Assembly: GCF_900102135.1 (NCBI RefSeq) | Contig: NZ_FMVJ01000002.1 | Location: 62,001 to 126,000, forward strand | Length of the DNA: 64,000 nt | Origin: Microvirga guangxiensis | GTDB lineage: Bacteria; Pseudomonadota; Alphaproteobacteria; Rhizobiales; Beijerinckiaceae | Direction: 5' to 3' | Part shown: piece by piece, positions 26,459 to 35,922 of the stretch | Layout of the letters: the number at the start of each line of letters is the position of its first letter | How positions within the stretch are numbered: the first letter of the stretch is position 1 | Program-made: the position numbers and the translations under genes | Notes under the pieces: generated by a model | The model's input: the letters and a program-made list of their open reading frames with translations, nothing else | Told to the model about the DNA's origin: nothing | Databases searched by the model: none

Positions 26459-26983
26459 CTAGAACGGAATGTCGTCGTCGAGGTCGTTGTAGCGCGATCC
26501 ACCGCCACCGCCGCCCTGGTTCTGGGCCGGAGCCGGTCTGCGTTCCATGGGGGATGAGCGGCCGAAGTCGCCGCCGCGGCTGATCTGGCCGCCGCCCTCC
26601 TCGTCGCCATACTCCGACGCGCCGCCGCCAGAGCGTCCGTCCAGGATCGTCAGCTCGCCGCGGAAGCGCTGCAGCACCACCTCGGTGGTGTACTTCTCCA
26701 CCCCGCTCTGATCCGTCCACTTGCGCGTCTGCAGCTGGCCCTCGACATAGACCTTCGAGCCCTTCTTCAGATACTGCTCGGCCACCCGCGCCAGATTCTC
26801 GTTGAAGATCACCACCGAGTGCCACTCGGTCTTTTCCTTGCGCTCCCCGGTCGCCTTGTCCTTCCAGCTCTCCGAGGTGGCCAGGCGCAGGTTCACCACC
26901 GGCTCGCCGTTGTTCAGGCGGCGCACCTCCGGGTCGCGACCCAGATTGCCCACCAAGATCACCTTGTTCACACTGCCTGCCAT
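26459..26983 (-). CDS. ssb: Single-stranded DNA-binding protein
   Basis: SSB coats single-stranded DNA in replication and repair. The 174-residue protein has the OB fold ([20 protein letters not shown] start, the [12 protein letters not shown] and [17 protein letters not shown] blocks). A Gly/Arg-rich linker follows, then the acidic partner-binding tip LDDDIPF. In Rhizobiales ssb usually stands head to head with uvrA. Here an RTX gene lies between them, and I find no LexA box in the 243 bp upstream. Confidence 0.97.
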   Translation of the reverse strand: MAGSVNKVILVGNLGRDPEVRRLNNGEPVVNLRLATSESWKDKATGERKEKTEWHSVVIFNENLARVAEQYLKKGSKVYVEGQLQTRKWTDQSGVEKYTTEVVLQRFRGELTILDGRSGGGASEYGDEEGGGQISRGGDFGRSSPMERRPAPAQNQGGGGGGSRYNDLDDDIPF

Positions 26984-27226
26984 CCGAGCCTCTCCTCAAT
27001 CACATGAGGGTGTTCTGGGGCCAAGGGCGCCGGGCGGCAAGTCGGACGGACCATTCTGAGCAAACCTGTCCCCAGATTAGATTTCGCCCCGCTCCTTCTC
27101 CATACGGAAGAAGGAGAGTTGTCTTGAACTTCTCCTCAGCCGCTAAAAGGCTCCAGAGGGTGCAATTCCCGGTTGCGGATTAAGCAATGTTATGACATTT
27201 AAAAAAGCATCTTTTGGAGGAAACCC

Positions 27227-28435
27227 ATGACCACCTATCGCCTGACCAAAAAAACCAAAGCTATCAAGGGCACCGGAGGAGAAGACGATTTCTTCGGCTC
27301 GATGTTCAACGACACTTTCGAGGGCCGCGCCGGCAACGACTACATCTACGGAGCCGATGGCAATGACCGCCTCAAGGGCGGTGACGACGACGACTACGTC
27401 TATGGCGAAATGGGCAACGATAAGCTCTATGGCGATGCCGGCGATGACTATATCTATGGCGGCGCAGGCAATGATTGGCTCTATGGCGGCGTCGACAACG
27501 ACTATCTGTCCGGCGATGAAGGCAACGACCGCCTTGACGGTGGTGCGGGCAACGATGATCTGTTTGGCGGGCTCGGCAACGATAACTTGTCCGGCGGCGC
27601 AGGAAACGACCTTCTCGATGGCCGTGAATATACCTACGGCGTAGATTTCGTAGCGGGGAAAGACCGGCTCCTGGGCGGCGACGGCAACGACAGAGTGATA
27701 GTCGATGACGGGGACTATGCCCTTGGCGGCAAGGGTGTGGATGTTCTCAATGTCCAAATCTACTCAAGCTCGATCGCTCTCACCAAGTACCTGATCGATT
27801 TCTCGAAAATCACTGGCAAGAAGGCAGCCGATATCGGTCATGGCGGCATCAAGGCCGGACAGTTCGAAAAGGTTTCAGTCAGCATCGACGATATGGATAT
27901 CGGAAGCGTCGTTACAGGCTCGAAGGGCAGCGACCGGATTTCCGGTGAAGGCAAAGGCGGGGTCATCAACGGCGGCGCGGGGAATGATACCCTTTGGGCC
28001 TACGGTTATGACAGCAGCCCAGGCAGCGGATTCATCGTCAATGGCGGCACAGGAAACGACAAGCTGAGCGGCTATGGCAATGTAACTCTCGTGGGCGGCG
28101 CGGGAGACGACCAGTTCACCCTGTCGAGGAATTCGGGCTCCACGATCGCGGACTTCTCGGGCAAGGATTACTTCCTTATCAAGATGAGCGACTTCCGATA
28201 CTTCGATTACAATCTGAACAAATATGTCGCGCCGGTCTTCGACAAGGCCAACCCGGTCGTTTCCGGAGCCGATCCGAAACCCGCCTCAACCTTTGCTCAG
28301 TTCTTCTACGACACGGACGACGGCAAGCTCTACTATGATGCCGATGGGGTCGGGCTGAATTACGATCTTCAACTCGTGACGACGCTGGCCAACAAGGCTG
28401 TCCTCAACGCCTCCCATTTCGTCTTCGTAGCCTAA
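27227..28435 (+). CDS. RTX calcium-binding protein between ssb and uvrA
   Basis: The 402-residue product has a tract of canonical GGxGxDxLx nonapeptides at about residues 30-135 and a second set near 230-300. A non-repeat segment (about 165-225) separates them, and a C-terminal region (about 305-402) has DTDDGKLYYDADGVG near its end, a common feature of secreted RTX proteins. TGGAGGAAACCC is a strong ribosome site. There is no N-terminal signal, so type I secretion is expected; the exporter is not in this window. It interrupts the usual ssb/uvrA pair and has its own terminator. Function unknown. Confidence 0.88.
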   Translation: MTTYRLTKKTKAIKGTGGEDDFFGSMFNDTFEGRAGNDYIYGADGNDRLKGGDDDDYVYGEMGNDKLYGDAGDDYIYGGAGNDWLYGGVDNDYLSGDEGNDRLDGGAGNDDLFGGLGNDNLSGGAGNDLLDGREYTYGVDFVAGKDRLLGGDGNDRVIVDDGDYALGGKGVDVLNVQIYSSSIALTKYLIDFSKITGKKAADIGHGGIKAGQFEKVSVSIDDMDIGSVVTGSKGSDRISGEGKGGVINGGAGNDTLWAYGYDSSPGSGFIVNGGTGNDKLSGYGNVTLVGGAGDDQFTLSRNSGSTIADFSGKDYFLIKMSDFRYFDYNLNKYVAPVFDKANPVVSGADPKPASTFAQFFYDTDDGKLYYDADGVGLNYDLQLVTTLANKAVLNASHFVFVA

Positions 28436-28453
28436 CCCACGCTATCCACCTTG

Positions 28454-28480
28454 AAAGGCCCGCCATCGGCGGGCCTTTTT
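28454..28480 (+). terminator. Rho-independent terminator of the RTX gene
   Basis: AAAGGCCCGCC-ATC-GGCGGGCCTTT followed by further T. The 11-bp stem and T-run are textbook. It isolates the RTX gene from uvrA downstream. Confidence 0.93.
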
Positions 28481-28648
28481 CTATTGCAGCACGCTAAACA
28501 AGGCTCCGCTTGCTTGCCGTACCCTCTTTGTTCTAGGATCAAACACCTGGAATCATCCGCCGCATTGCATCGGCAGGTCAGGCATCACATATCCCGGAAC
28601 CGGCCGCTGATGGCCGCCTTCCCCTCATACAAGGCTTGAAGCTAGGCC

Positions 28649-31615
28649 ATGGCTAAACTCGACGATTTGTTCAACCGCGCCAAGGCGGGAGACCCGAATG
28701 CGCGTGTGATCTCCGTGCGTGGCGCGCGGGAGCATAACCTCAAGAACGTCGACCTGATGGTGCCTCGAGACCAGTTCGTGGTGTTCACGGGCTTGTCCGG
28801 GTCTGGCAAATCCTCGCTGGCCTTCGACACGATCTATGCCGAGGGGCAGCGCCGCTATGTGGAGTCCCTCTCCGCCTACGCGCGCCAGTTCCTGGAGATG
28901 ATGCAGAAGCCGGATGTGGACCAGATCGACGGTCTCTCGCCTGCCATCTCCATTGAGCAGAAGACCACCTCCAAGAACCCGCGCTCGACGGTGGGTACCG
29001 TCACCGAGATCTACGATTACATGCGCCTGCTCTGGGCGCGTGTCGGCATTCCCTATTCCCCCGCCACCGGCCTTCCCATCGAGAGCCAGACGGTCAGCCA
29101 GATGGTAGACCGGGTGCTCGACCTGCCGGAAAAGACCCGCCTCTACCTGCTGGCCCCCGTCGTGCGCGGCCGCAAGGGCGAATACCGCAAGGAAATCGCC
29201 GAGTTCCAGAAGAAGGGCTTCCAGCGCCTGAAGATCGACGGCGAGTACTATGCCATCGACGAGGCCCCTGCCCTCGACAAGAAGTTCAAGCACGACATCG
29301 ACGTGGTAGTGGACCGCATCGTGGTGCGCGCCGATATCGCCGCGCGCCTGTCGGAATCCTTCGAGACCGCCCTCGAGCTCACCGACGGCATCGCCGTCAT
29401 CGAATATGCGGATGAAAAGGACGAGAAGGGCAAGCCCAAGCGCATCGTCTTCTCCTCCAAGTTCGCCTGCCCTGTCTCCGGCTTCACCATTCCGGAAATC
29501 GAGCCGCGCCTGTTCTCGTTCAACAACCCCTTCGGCGCCTGCCCCACCTGCGGCGGCATTGGTCACGAGATGCGCATCGACGAGGCGCTCGTGGTGGACG
29601 AGACGCTGTCGCTCAAGCGCGGCGCCATCATGCCGTGGGCGAAGTCGACTTCGCCCTATTACGGGCAGACGCTGGAAGCGATCACCAAGCACTACAAGTC
29701 GTCCATGACGAAGCCTTGGACCGAGCTGTCGGAGGACGTGCGGGAGGCGATCCTCTACGGCACGGAGAAAGCCATCCGCTTCGCCTATGACGACGGCATG
29801 CGCGCCTATGAGGTTCGCAAGCCCTTCGAGGGCGTGATCCCGAACTTGGAGCGCCGCTACAAGGAAACCGAGAGCGACTGGGCGCGCGAGGAGATCGGCC
29901 GCTTCATGAGCGAGACGCCGTGCGAGGAATGCGGCGGCAAGCGCCTTAAAGCCGAAGCGCTGGCGGTGAAGATCGCCGGTTCCGACATCGGCGATGCGAC
30001 CGCATTGTCCGTAAAGGACGCCCACGAATGGTTCGGCGGCCTCTCGAAGAAGCTGAACAAGAAGCAGAATGACATCGCGGGCCGCATTCTCAAGGAGATC
30101 CGCGACCGCCTGACCTTCCTCGTCGATGTGGGCCTCGAATATCTCACGCTCGCCCGCTCCTCCGGCACCCTGTCGGGTGGCGAGAGCCAGCGCATCCGCC
30201 TCGCCTCGCAGATCGGCTCGGGCCTCACCGGCGTTCTCTACGTGCTCGACGAGCCGTCCATCGGCCTGCACCAGCGCGATAACGAGCGCCTGCTCGGCAC
30301 CCTCAAGCGCCTGCGCGATCTCGGCAACACCGTGATCGTGGTGGAGCACGACGAGGATGCGATCCTGCAGGCCGATTACGTGTTCGACATTGGGCCGGGC
30401 GCCGGCATCCATGGCGGTCAGATCGTCGCCGAAGGCACGCCGGACGAGGTGATGAAGAACCCGAAATCGCTGACGGGCAAGTATCTCACGGGCGAGATGT
30501 CCGTGAAGGTTCCGGCGCAGCGCCGCAAGCGCGATCCGAAGCGCATGCTGAAGGTCGTCGGCGCGAAGGGCAACAACCTCAAGGACGTGACGGCAAGCAT
30601 CCCGCTCGGCACCTTCACCTGCATCACCGGTGTGTCCGGCGGCGGCAAGTCGACGCTCGTCATCGACACGCTCTACAAGGCTGTTGCGCGCAAGCTCAAC
30701 GGTGCGCTGGAGCACCCTGCCCCGCATGAGCGCATCGAGGGGCTCGAGCATCTCGACAAGGTCATCGACATCGACCAATCGCCCATCGGCCGCACGCCGC
30801 GCTCGAACCCGGCCACTTACGTCGGCGCCTTCACGCCGATCCGCGAGTGGTTCGCGGGCCTGCCCGAGGCGAAGGCGCGCGGCTATCAGGCGGGGCGCTT
30901 CTCGTTCAACGTGAAGGGCGGGCGCTGCGAGGCCTGTTCCGGCGACGGCGTGATCAAGATCGAGATGCACTTCCTGCCGGACGTCTACGTCACCTGCGAT
31001 GTCTGCAAAGGCAAGCGCTACGACCGCGAGACGCTGGAGGTGAAGTATCGCGACAAGTCCATCGCCGACGTGCTCGACATGACGGTGGAGGAAGCGCGCG
31101 AGCTGTTCAAGGCCGTGCCGTCGATCCGCGAGAAGATGCAGACGCTCGCCCGCGTCGGCCTCGACTACGTGCATGTGGGCCAGCAGGCCACCACCCTTTC
31201 CGGTGGTGAGGCGCAGCGCGTGAAGCTCTCGAAGGAGCTGTCGAAGCGCGCCACCGGCCGCACGCTGTACATCCTGGACGAGCCGACCACCGGCCTGCAC
31301 TTCCACGACGTGGCGAAGCTCCTGGAAGTGCTGCATGAGCTGGTGGAACAGGGCAATACGGTGGTGGTGATCGAGCACAATCTCGAAGTCATCAAGACCG
31401 CTGATTGGGTCATCGACATGGGCCCCGAAGGCGGCAGCGGCGGAGGCCAGATCGTCGCCGAGGGTACCCCCGAGGACATCGCCAAGTCCAAGGAAAGCCA
31501 CACCGGCCGCTTCCTCAAGGAAGTGCTGGAGCGCAGGCCCCTGAAGAAGGAAGCCCCCGCCAAGGAGGCTCCGAAGAAGCCGAAGAAGACAATGCGTCAG
31601 GAAGCGGTTGAATAG
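28649..31615 (+). CDS. uvrA: Excinuclease ABC subunit A
   Basis: UvrA is the damage-sensing ATPase of nucleotide excision repair. The 988-residue product has two ABC modules: Walker [10 protein letters not shown] and GVSGGGKST, with signatures [12 protein letters not shown] and [12 protein letters not shown]. The second zinc finger (CEACSGDG...CDVCKGKRY) is intact. The first reads CPVSGF, so it lacks one cysteine relative to E. coli; this is, as I recall, common in alphaproteobacteria. A Lys/Ala-rich C-terminal tail follows. The 213-bp upstream region carries no clear LexA box. Much of the gene has long open frames on the other strand, a codon-bias effect. Confidence 0.98.
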   Translation: MAKLDDLFNRAKAGDPNARVISVRGAREHNLKNVDLMVPRDQFVVFTGLSGSGKSSLAFDTIYAEGQRRYVESLSAYARQFLEMMQKPDVDQIDGLSPAISIEQKTTSKNPRSTVGTVTEIYDYMRLLWARVGIPYSPATGLPIESQTVSQMVDRVLDLPEKTRLYLLAPVVRGRKGEYRKEIAEFQKKGFQRLKIDGEYYAIDEAPALDKKFKHDIDVVVDRIVVRADIAARLSESFETALELTDGIAVIEYADEKDEKGKPKRIVFSSKFACPVSGFTIPEIEPRLFSFNNPFGACPTCGGIGHEMRIDEALVVDETLSLKRGAIMPWAKSTSPYYGQTLEAITKHYKSSMTKPWTELSEDVREAILYGTEKAIRFAYDDGMRAYEVRKPFEGVIPNLERRYKETESDWAREEIGRFMSETPCEECGGKRLKAEALAVKIAGSDIGDATALSVKDAHEWFGGLSKKLNKKQNDIAGRILKEIRDRLTFLVDVGLEYLTLARSSGTLSGGESQRIRLASQIGSGLTGVLYVLDEPSIGLHQRDNERLLGTLKRLRDLGNTVIVVEHDEDAILQADYVFDIGPGAGIHGGQIVAEGTPDEVMKNPKSLTGKYLTGEMSVKVPAQRRKRDPKRMLKVVGAKGNNLKDVTASIPLGTFTCITGVSGGGKSTLVIDTLYKAVARKLNGALEHPAPHERIEGLEHLDKVIDIDQSPIGRTPRSNPATYVGAFTPIREWFAGLPEAKARGYQAGRFSFNVKGGRCEACSGDGVIKIEMHFLPDVYVTCDVCKGKRYDRETLEVKYRDKSIADVLDMTVEEARELFKAVPSIREKMQTLARVGLDYVHVGQQATTLSGGEAQRVKLSKELSKRATGRTLYILDEPTTGLHFHDVAKLLEVLHELVEQGNTVVVIEHNLEVIKTADWVIDMGPEGGSGGGQIVAEGTPEDIAKSKESHTGRFLKEVLERRPLKKEAPAKEAPKKPKKTMRQEAVE

Positions 31616-31646
31616 CCGCTTCCTGCATATTCTGAAGGCCGAAATC

Positions 31647-32441
31647 CTAAGGCGTCGAGGTCACCCTCGGCGCCTTTATTTCTTCATCGAGCAGCACTTG
31701 GTAAGGGGTCGTATCGATGGCTGCGGGGCCCGCATAGGGATGGCTCAGTGCGAGGATGAAATAGAGCGCAAGACCGGTATAGGCTCCATAGACGGAGAGA
31801 ATGGCGATGTGCACGGGGGTCGCCGGAAACACCAGGAAGAAACCCGCGATGATGCCGAACCCCGTCAATGCCATCCACCAGAACAGGCTGGACAGGCCAC
31901 GGTGAAGCAGCGAAAGCCGCGCCTTCCGGTGATCCTGGAGATCGTCTGCGTTCGTGATCATGCGGGTGCGGAGAGATTGCTGCCGCGGCGTATCCGCCGT
32001 TAGGTCGAGAATGCTCATATCCAGTTCGTGAAAGGCCTGCGCCGCTTCCTTGCTGCCGTGAGGGCGCGCTCCGGCATGCCATTCGTGCTGCATGACGGCG
32101 CCGACATAGAGAGCAAGGTCGCTGCGCAGAAGGTTCGCTTCAGGGCCGTTCCATTGGTCGATCTGCATGGCCAGATGCTCGATCGTCGCGATTTCCTGCG
32201 AGACGTCCCGTTGCAAGTTCGTGTACGTGGATTGGGCATCGGCGAAAACAAGCGCCAGGATCAGGGCGTGAATGGTGCCGATGCGGACGGCAACCGTTTC
32301 CGCCACCTCGCGGGCCGACGGAGACATCTCGTCGCGAAGCCTCCTGCGAACGATGGCAAGCGGCAAGGCCGATGCCGCAACCGCAGCCAGCATCGCGAGG
32401 ATGGCTCCCAACCATGCCGGCAATTGCAGAATGGACGTCAC
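31647..32441 (-). CDS. DUF4239 (bestrophin-like) membrane protein
   Basis: The 264-residue product has two N-terminal hydrophobic segments (about 1-30 and 55-80), a soluble loop of about 110 residues and two C-terminal helices (about 180-235). This is the DUF4239 plan, distantly related to bestrophin channels. The GTG at 32441 has GGGAGG six bases upstream and is preferred to the TTG at 32483. It converges with uvrA. The function is not established. Confidence 0.75.
   Translation of the reverse strand: MTSILQLPAWLGAILAMLAAVAASALPLAIVRRRLRDEMSPSAREVAETVAVRIGTIHALILALVFADAQSTYTNLQRDVSQEIATIEHLAMQIDQWNGPEANLLRSDLALYVGAVMQHEWHAGARPHGSKEAAQAFHELDMSILDLTADTPRQQSLRTRMITNADDLQDHRKARLSLLHRGLSSLFWWMALTGFGIIAGFFLVFPATPVHIAILSVYGAYTGLALYFILALSHPYAGPAAIDTTPYQVLLDEEIKAPRVTSTP
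31649..31678 (+). terminator. Imperfect hairpin after uvrA
   Basis: AAGGCGTCGAGG pairs with CCCTCGGCGCCTT (one mismatch), then TATTTC. It lies 33 bp after the uvrA stop, inside the last codons of the convergent membrane-protein gene. Confidence 0.6.
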
Positions 32442-32659
32442 GCGCGCCTCCCTGCCGCAGGGGCCGGCAGCCCCTTGCTGCAAAAAAGCATGCCGAGCTC
32501 CATGGAGCCATGGCTTTTTTGGCGTATCCGCGACGGTGCGCTGCTCTCAAATCCTTGCAAGACAGCGGTGAAACCTCATGCGCGAATGCCCCTTTTGAGA
32601 CTATTGCCCGGCTGTCCTCTCGGCGGGATGATGGCGCTTCATTCACGGTGGAGGAGGCC

Positions 32660-33469
32660 ATGAGCGCCACCGATGTAGCCTTTGCCGGCTCGATCCCTGC
32701 CATCTATGAACAATATCTCGGATCTCTTCTCTTTCAGCCCTTTGCCGAAGACCTTGCGGCACGGCTCAAGGATGTCGCGCCCGGTCGAATTCTCGAGACC
32801 GCAGCAGGCACCGGGATCGTCACCCGGGCTCTCGTCAAAACGCTTCCGCCCAAGGTCGAGATCGTTGCCACCGATCTCAATCAGGCCATGCTCGATCTGG
32901 CGCAGACCAAGCTCCAGGCGCCCAACGTGACCTGGCGCCAGGCGGATGCGCAGGCGATCCCCTTCGAGGACAACTCCTTCGATGCGGTGGTCTGCCAGTT
33001 CGGCGCGATGTTCTTTCCCGACAAGCAGGCGGCTTTCCGGGAGGCGCGGCGCGTGCTCAAGCCGGGAGGTCGCTTCCTGTTCAATGTTTGGGACAGCCTG
33101 GAAAAGAACCAGCTCAGCAAGATCGTCTCCGATCAGGCCGTCGAAATGTTTCCCGACGACCCGCCGCGCTTCTTCGAGCGGATGCCCTTCGGGTACTTCG
33201 AGGAGGATCGAATCGTAGAAGACCTCAAGCGTGCGGGCTTCGAGTACGTCCATATCGAAGCGATCGACAAGGTGACGAGCGCTCCCACGGCACGCGACAT
33301 CGCAATGGGACTCACGCAGGGCACGCCTCTTCGCGGAGAACTCGAGGCCCGCGCGCCGGGGCGTCTCGATGAGATCACGGAGACGATGACCCAGGCGCTC
33401 GTAAAGCAATTCGGCGATGGCAGCATCGAGAACCGCATGAGGGCTCTCGTCGTCACGACCCATCGATAG
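32660..33469 (+). CDS. Class I SAM-dependent methyltransferase
   Basis: The 269-residue product has the SAM-binding motif ILETAAGTGIVTRAL (about residues 35-49), an acidic strand end (IVATDLNQAML), the motif WRQADAQAIPFEDNSFDAVV and a REARRVLKPGGRFLF strand, as in UbiE/type-11 methyltransferases. GGTGGAGGAGGCC precedes the ATG at 32660; the longer open frame upstream overlaps the divergent membrane gene and is not used. The substrate cannot be told. It converges with the GGDEF gene at a short shared hairpin. Confidence 0.88.
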   Translation: MSATDVAFAGSIPAIYEQYLGSLLFQPFAEDLAARLKDVAPGRILETAAGTGIVTRALVKTLPPKVEIVATDLNQAMLDLAQTKLQAPNVTWRQADAQAIPFEDNSFDAVVCQFGAMFFPDKQAAFREARRVLKPGGRFLFNVWDSLEKNQLSKIVSDQAVEMFPDDPPRFFERMPFGYFEEDRIVEDLKRAGFEYVHIEAIDKVTSAPTARDIAMGLTQGTPLRGELEARAPGRLDEITETMTQALVKQFGDGSIENRMRALVVTTHR

Positions 33470-33486
33470 CCGCCTTCGCGGCTATC
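33465..33486. terminator. Hairpin between convergent genes
   Basis: GATAGCCGC-CTTC-GCGGCTATC, a nine-base perfect stem overlapping the methyltransferase stop. No T-run follows on either strand, so it may act as a stabilising 3' end rather than an intrinsic terminator. Confidence 0.5.
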
Positions 33487-33492
33487 CTAGCA

Positions 33493-34644
33493 TCACGTTT
33501 CTTGCGGAGCGGTCAGCGAGCGGGCCGAGATGACCACATTCCGCCCGGTGTTCTTCGCGCGGTAGAGGGCAAGGTCCGCTTCCTGCAGCAGGGCCTGGAC
33601 CGTCGCTTGGCTTGATGTGGAGCAACCGACGCTGACCGTAACCTGAGCGTGAGGGCCGAGCATGGCCTTCCCTGCCTTGGAAAAAGCCGACCTTACCGCT
33701 TCGGCCCGATCCGTCGCCTCTTCCATCCCGATCGGCAGAATGGCGGCGAACTCCTCGCCGCCCAGGCGCCCGAATGATTTGTGCGGAAGATGGTTGGCCA
33801 GGATCGTCCCGAACATCGTCAGGACTCTGTCCCCAGCCTCATGACCATAGCGGTCGTTGATGCTTTTGAAATTGTCGAGGTCGAAGACAAGACAGCTGAC
33901 AGTCCTGCCTTCCTCATCCCTCAGCACCTGGTCGGCATGCAGCATGAAGGCGCGCCGATTGGGAATGCCTGTCAGAGGGTCGATGTAGGCAGCCCGCTTG
34001 TAGCCGAGTTCGACGCTTTCCTTGGCCATGGAGAGAAAAATGAAAGCGAGTGTCGGGGTGAAGACCACCAGGAACAGTGCCATCTCCGAAGACCAGCGGC
34101 CCGCCAACGCGTCGATCCACGAGATCGAGGTGAGAGAAACACCGAGCCCGGACCTCAGGATGTTCAGCAAGCCTAGGAGGATCAGCAGAGCAATGGCGAC
34201 ACGCTGCGAGGCGAGCGGCTGCATGGCATAACGCGCAAGCTCCCATGCGCTGGCCCAAGCGTAAGCGCCAGTCAGCAGCGAAACCATGATCAGACGGTAT
34301 TGAGGCTCGTCATAGATGAAGGGGTAAGCCACCAGCCACAGTACCGGGCCAAACAGCATGGCGGGGACAAATCCCTGCCGGCCGTTGAACATCCTGCACC
34401 CTCCGTAAAGCGCAGTGTACGACAACAGCCCCAGTGCATTTCCGACGAGCAGCGCTGAATAGGACCCGCTCGCCCTGCCCATGTTTGCTACCGCGAAGCC
34501 ACCCGCGATGAGGCAAAAGGCCGCCCCCCATAACGAAAGCGCATGAACCTTAGGGTTGAGCTTCCAGGAAAACAGCAGCAATGCGCCGAGAACGACCGCG
34601 AGCAAAACAAAGGCGAAGCTGAGGGTGGCAGGGTCTAGGGTCAT
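33493..34644 (-). CDS. Membrane diguanylate cyclase (GGDEF)
   Basis: The 383-residue protein has six predicted helices (about 1-205) followed by a GGDEF domain (about 215-378). It makes cyclic di-GMP from GTP. The active motif is GGEEF in SFGRLGGEEFAAILP, and DPLTGIPNRR and DLDNFKSINDRYGHEAGD are intact. The RxxD inhibitory site expected just before GGEEF is absent (LPHKSFG there), so product feedback at that site is unlikely. No EAL domain. The signal sensed by the membrane part is unknown. Confidence 0.93.
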   Translation of the reverse strand: MTLDPATLSFAFVLLAVVLGALLLFSWKLNPKVHALSLWGAAFCLIAGGFAVANMGRASGSYSALLVGNALGLLSYTALYGGCRMFNGRQGFVPAMLFGPVLWLVAYPFIYDEPQYRLIMVSLLTGAYAWASAWELARYAMQPLASQRVAIALLILLGLLNILRSGLGVSLTSISWIDALAGRWSSEMALFLVVFTPTLAFIFLSMAKESVELGYKRAAYIDPLTGIPNRRAFMLHADQVLRDEEGRTVSCLVFDLDNFKSINDRYGHEAGDRVLTMFGTILANHLPHKSFGRLGGEEFAAILPIGMEEATDRAEAVRSAFSKAGKAMLGPHAQVTVSVGCSTSSQATVQALLQEADLALYRAKNTGRNVVISARSLTAPQET

Positions 34645-34855
34645 CGGGAAGGCTGCAAGGATTCGGTGTCTGGTGCATCAGTAAAAGGGTTAGCCACCCC
34701 TTACCCTAGGGAATGATTGCTAGTGCTATCTTCTATTAGCTTTCGGATGTCCAGACCCAGGACCGATGAAACATAGTCTATGCAACCAGAGTTAGTACAG
34801 GAACCGAAGCCTTAAGCGCGGCATTTTCTTCACGATACTTCATAGGGAGAGTTTC

Positions 34856-35404
34856 ATGGGCCGCCATCACCGTCACGGGGTCGAGAGCACGGCAGCAATT
34901 GCCGGGCACCCGCTCCATCACATGCTGATCGTCTTTCCCGTCGCCTTCCTGATCGGCGCCTTCGCAACCGATATTGCTTTCATGAGCACCGGCAATCCGT
35001 TCTGGGCCGAAGCCTCCTATTGGCTGCTCATCGGCGGCATCGTGACGGCGCTTGTCGCGGCTGTGCCGGGCCTGATCGATTTCGTTTCCATTGACCGCGT
35101 GCGCAATCTCTGGATCTCCTGGGCCCACATGATCGCGAACCTCGTGGTCGTGGGCGTCGCCCTCATCAATGTGGGCGTTCGCCTGGGCGACCCGGCAGCG
35201 GGCGTTCAGGACTGGGGTATCTGGCTCTCCGGCCTCCAGACCCTGCTCTTGCTCTTCAGCGGCTGGCTGGGCGGTGAAATGGCTTACCGCTACCGCATCG
35301 GCGCGATCCAGGACGACAGCCCGCAGGTCGAGCAGTTCCACCATGTGGAAGTGGATCGCACCTCCGAGGTCTATAACCGGCGTACCGGCACCGGCCCGCT
35401 TTAA
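34856..35404 (+). CDS. DUF2231 family membrane protein
   Basis: The 182-residue protein has four predicted helices after an N-terminal HHRHG segment. HPLHHMLIVFPVAF with a conserved His pair and GEMAYRYRIG near the end are typical of the DUF2231 family. AGGGAGAGTTTC precedes the ATG. A soluble tail of about 40 residues follows the last helix. The His-rich start suggests metal or haem binding, which is not shown. Divergent from the GGDEF gene. Confidence 0.85.
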   Translation: MGRHHRHGVESTAAIAGHPLHHMLIVFPVAFLIGAFATDIAFMSTGNPFWAEASYWLLIGGIVTALVAAVPGLIDFVSIDRVRNLWISWAHMIANLVVVGVALINVGVRLGDPAAGVQDWGIWLSGLQTLLLLFSGWLGGEMAYRYRIGAIQDDSPQVEQFHHVEVDRTSEVYNRRTGTGPL

Positions 35405-35455
35405 CAATATCCTTTCATCTTTGCTTCATGGCTTACAGCAGCTAGACTGGAAGCC

Positions 35456-35737
35456 ATGAAGCACATGGCCCCCATCCTATCGGCAATCCTGCTGGCTTCA
35501 GGCGGCTCCGCCCTGGCAGCGTCATCATGCCCTCCCGGGTTCGCCATGCTGCAAAGCTCCGATACCTGCGTGCGCATCGGCGGCCGCGTCCGCGCAGACA
35601 CCATCCTTCGCTCCGGCACCCGCAAAAAGGATACCGTCTCGAACCAGGCAAGCGGACGCGTTCAATTGGATGTGCGAAAGCAGACCGAATACGGACCCGT
35701 CCGCGCCTTCATCAGGGTGCAGGGCGTTCAGCGCTGA
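35456..35737 (+). CDS. Stand-alone porin N-terminal module (93 aa)
   Basis: The product has a signal peptide (SAILLASGGSALAASS) followed by a segment that matches the start of the porin at 10163: C-x-x-GF, SDTCVRIGGRVRAD, SGRVQLDVRKQTEYGPVRAFIR. It stops just there with a TGA, where a porin would continue for about 400 residues. Neither downstream frame shows more porin. It is either a decayed porin or a short protein that has kept the first strands. The ribosome site is poor (CTGGAAG). Confidence 0.65.
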   Translation: MKHMAPILSAILLASGGSALAASSCPPGFAMLQSSDTCVRIGGRVRADTILRSGTRKKDTVSNQASGRVQLDVRKQTEYGPVRAFIRVQGVQR

Positions 35738-35922
35738 GGATCAGCCGCTTCCGAGCATCCCCACGTCCGGCGCATCTCGCAACGAACCAGCCTCCCCATG
35801 GAAGACTTGGCCTCGGTAACGAAGCGTTAACGCTGAAAAACGCCTGTCGAGCCTGTGCAGCTTAAGTTCAGCTTCATTCCTTCAGCTTAAGGTTATCAGG
35901 TTACTCAACGGGATGGGCTACC

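Noticed and set aside
28530..28544. Possible LexA box GTTC-N7-AAAC upstream of uvrA
   Set aside because: Only one half-site matches the consensus.
28625..31501. 958-codon open frame antisense to uvrA
   Set aside because: uvrA is certain in the other strand; the antisense frame reads as His/Leu/Arg/Glu-rich low-meaning protein from high-GC codon bias.
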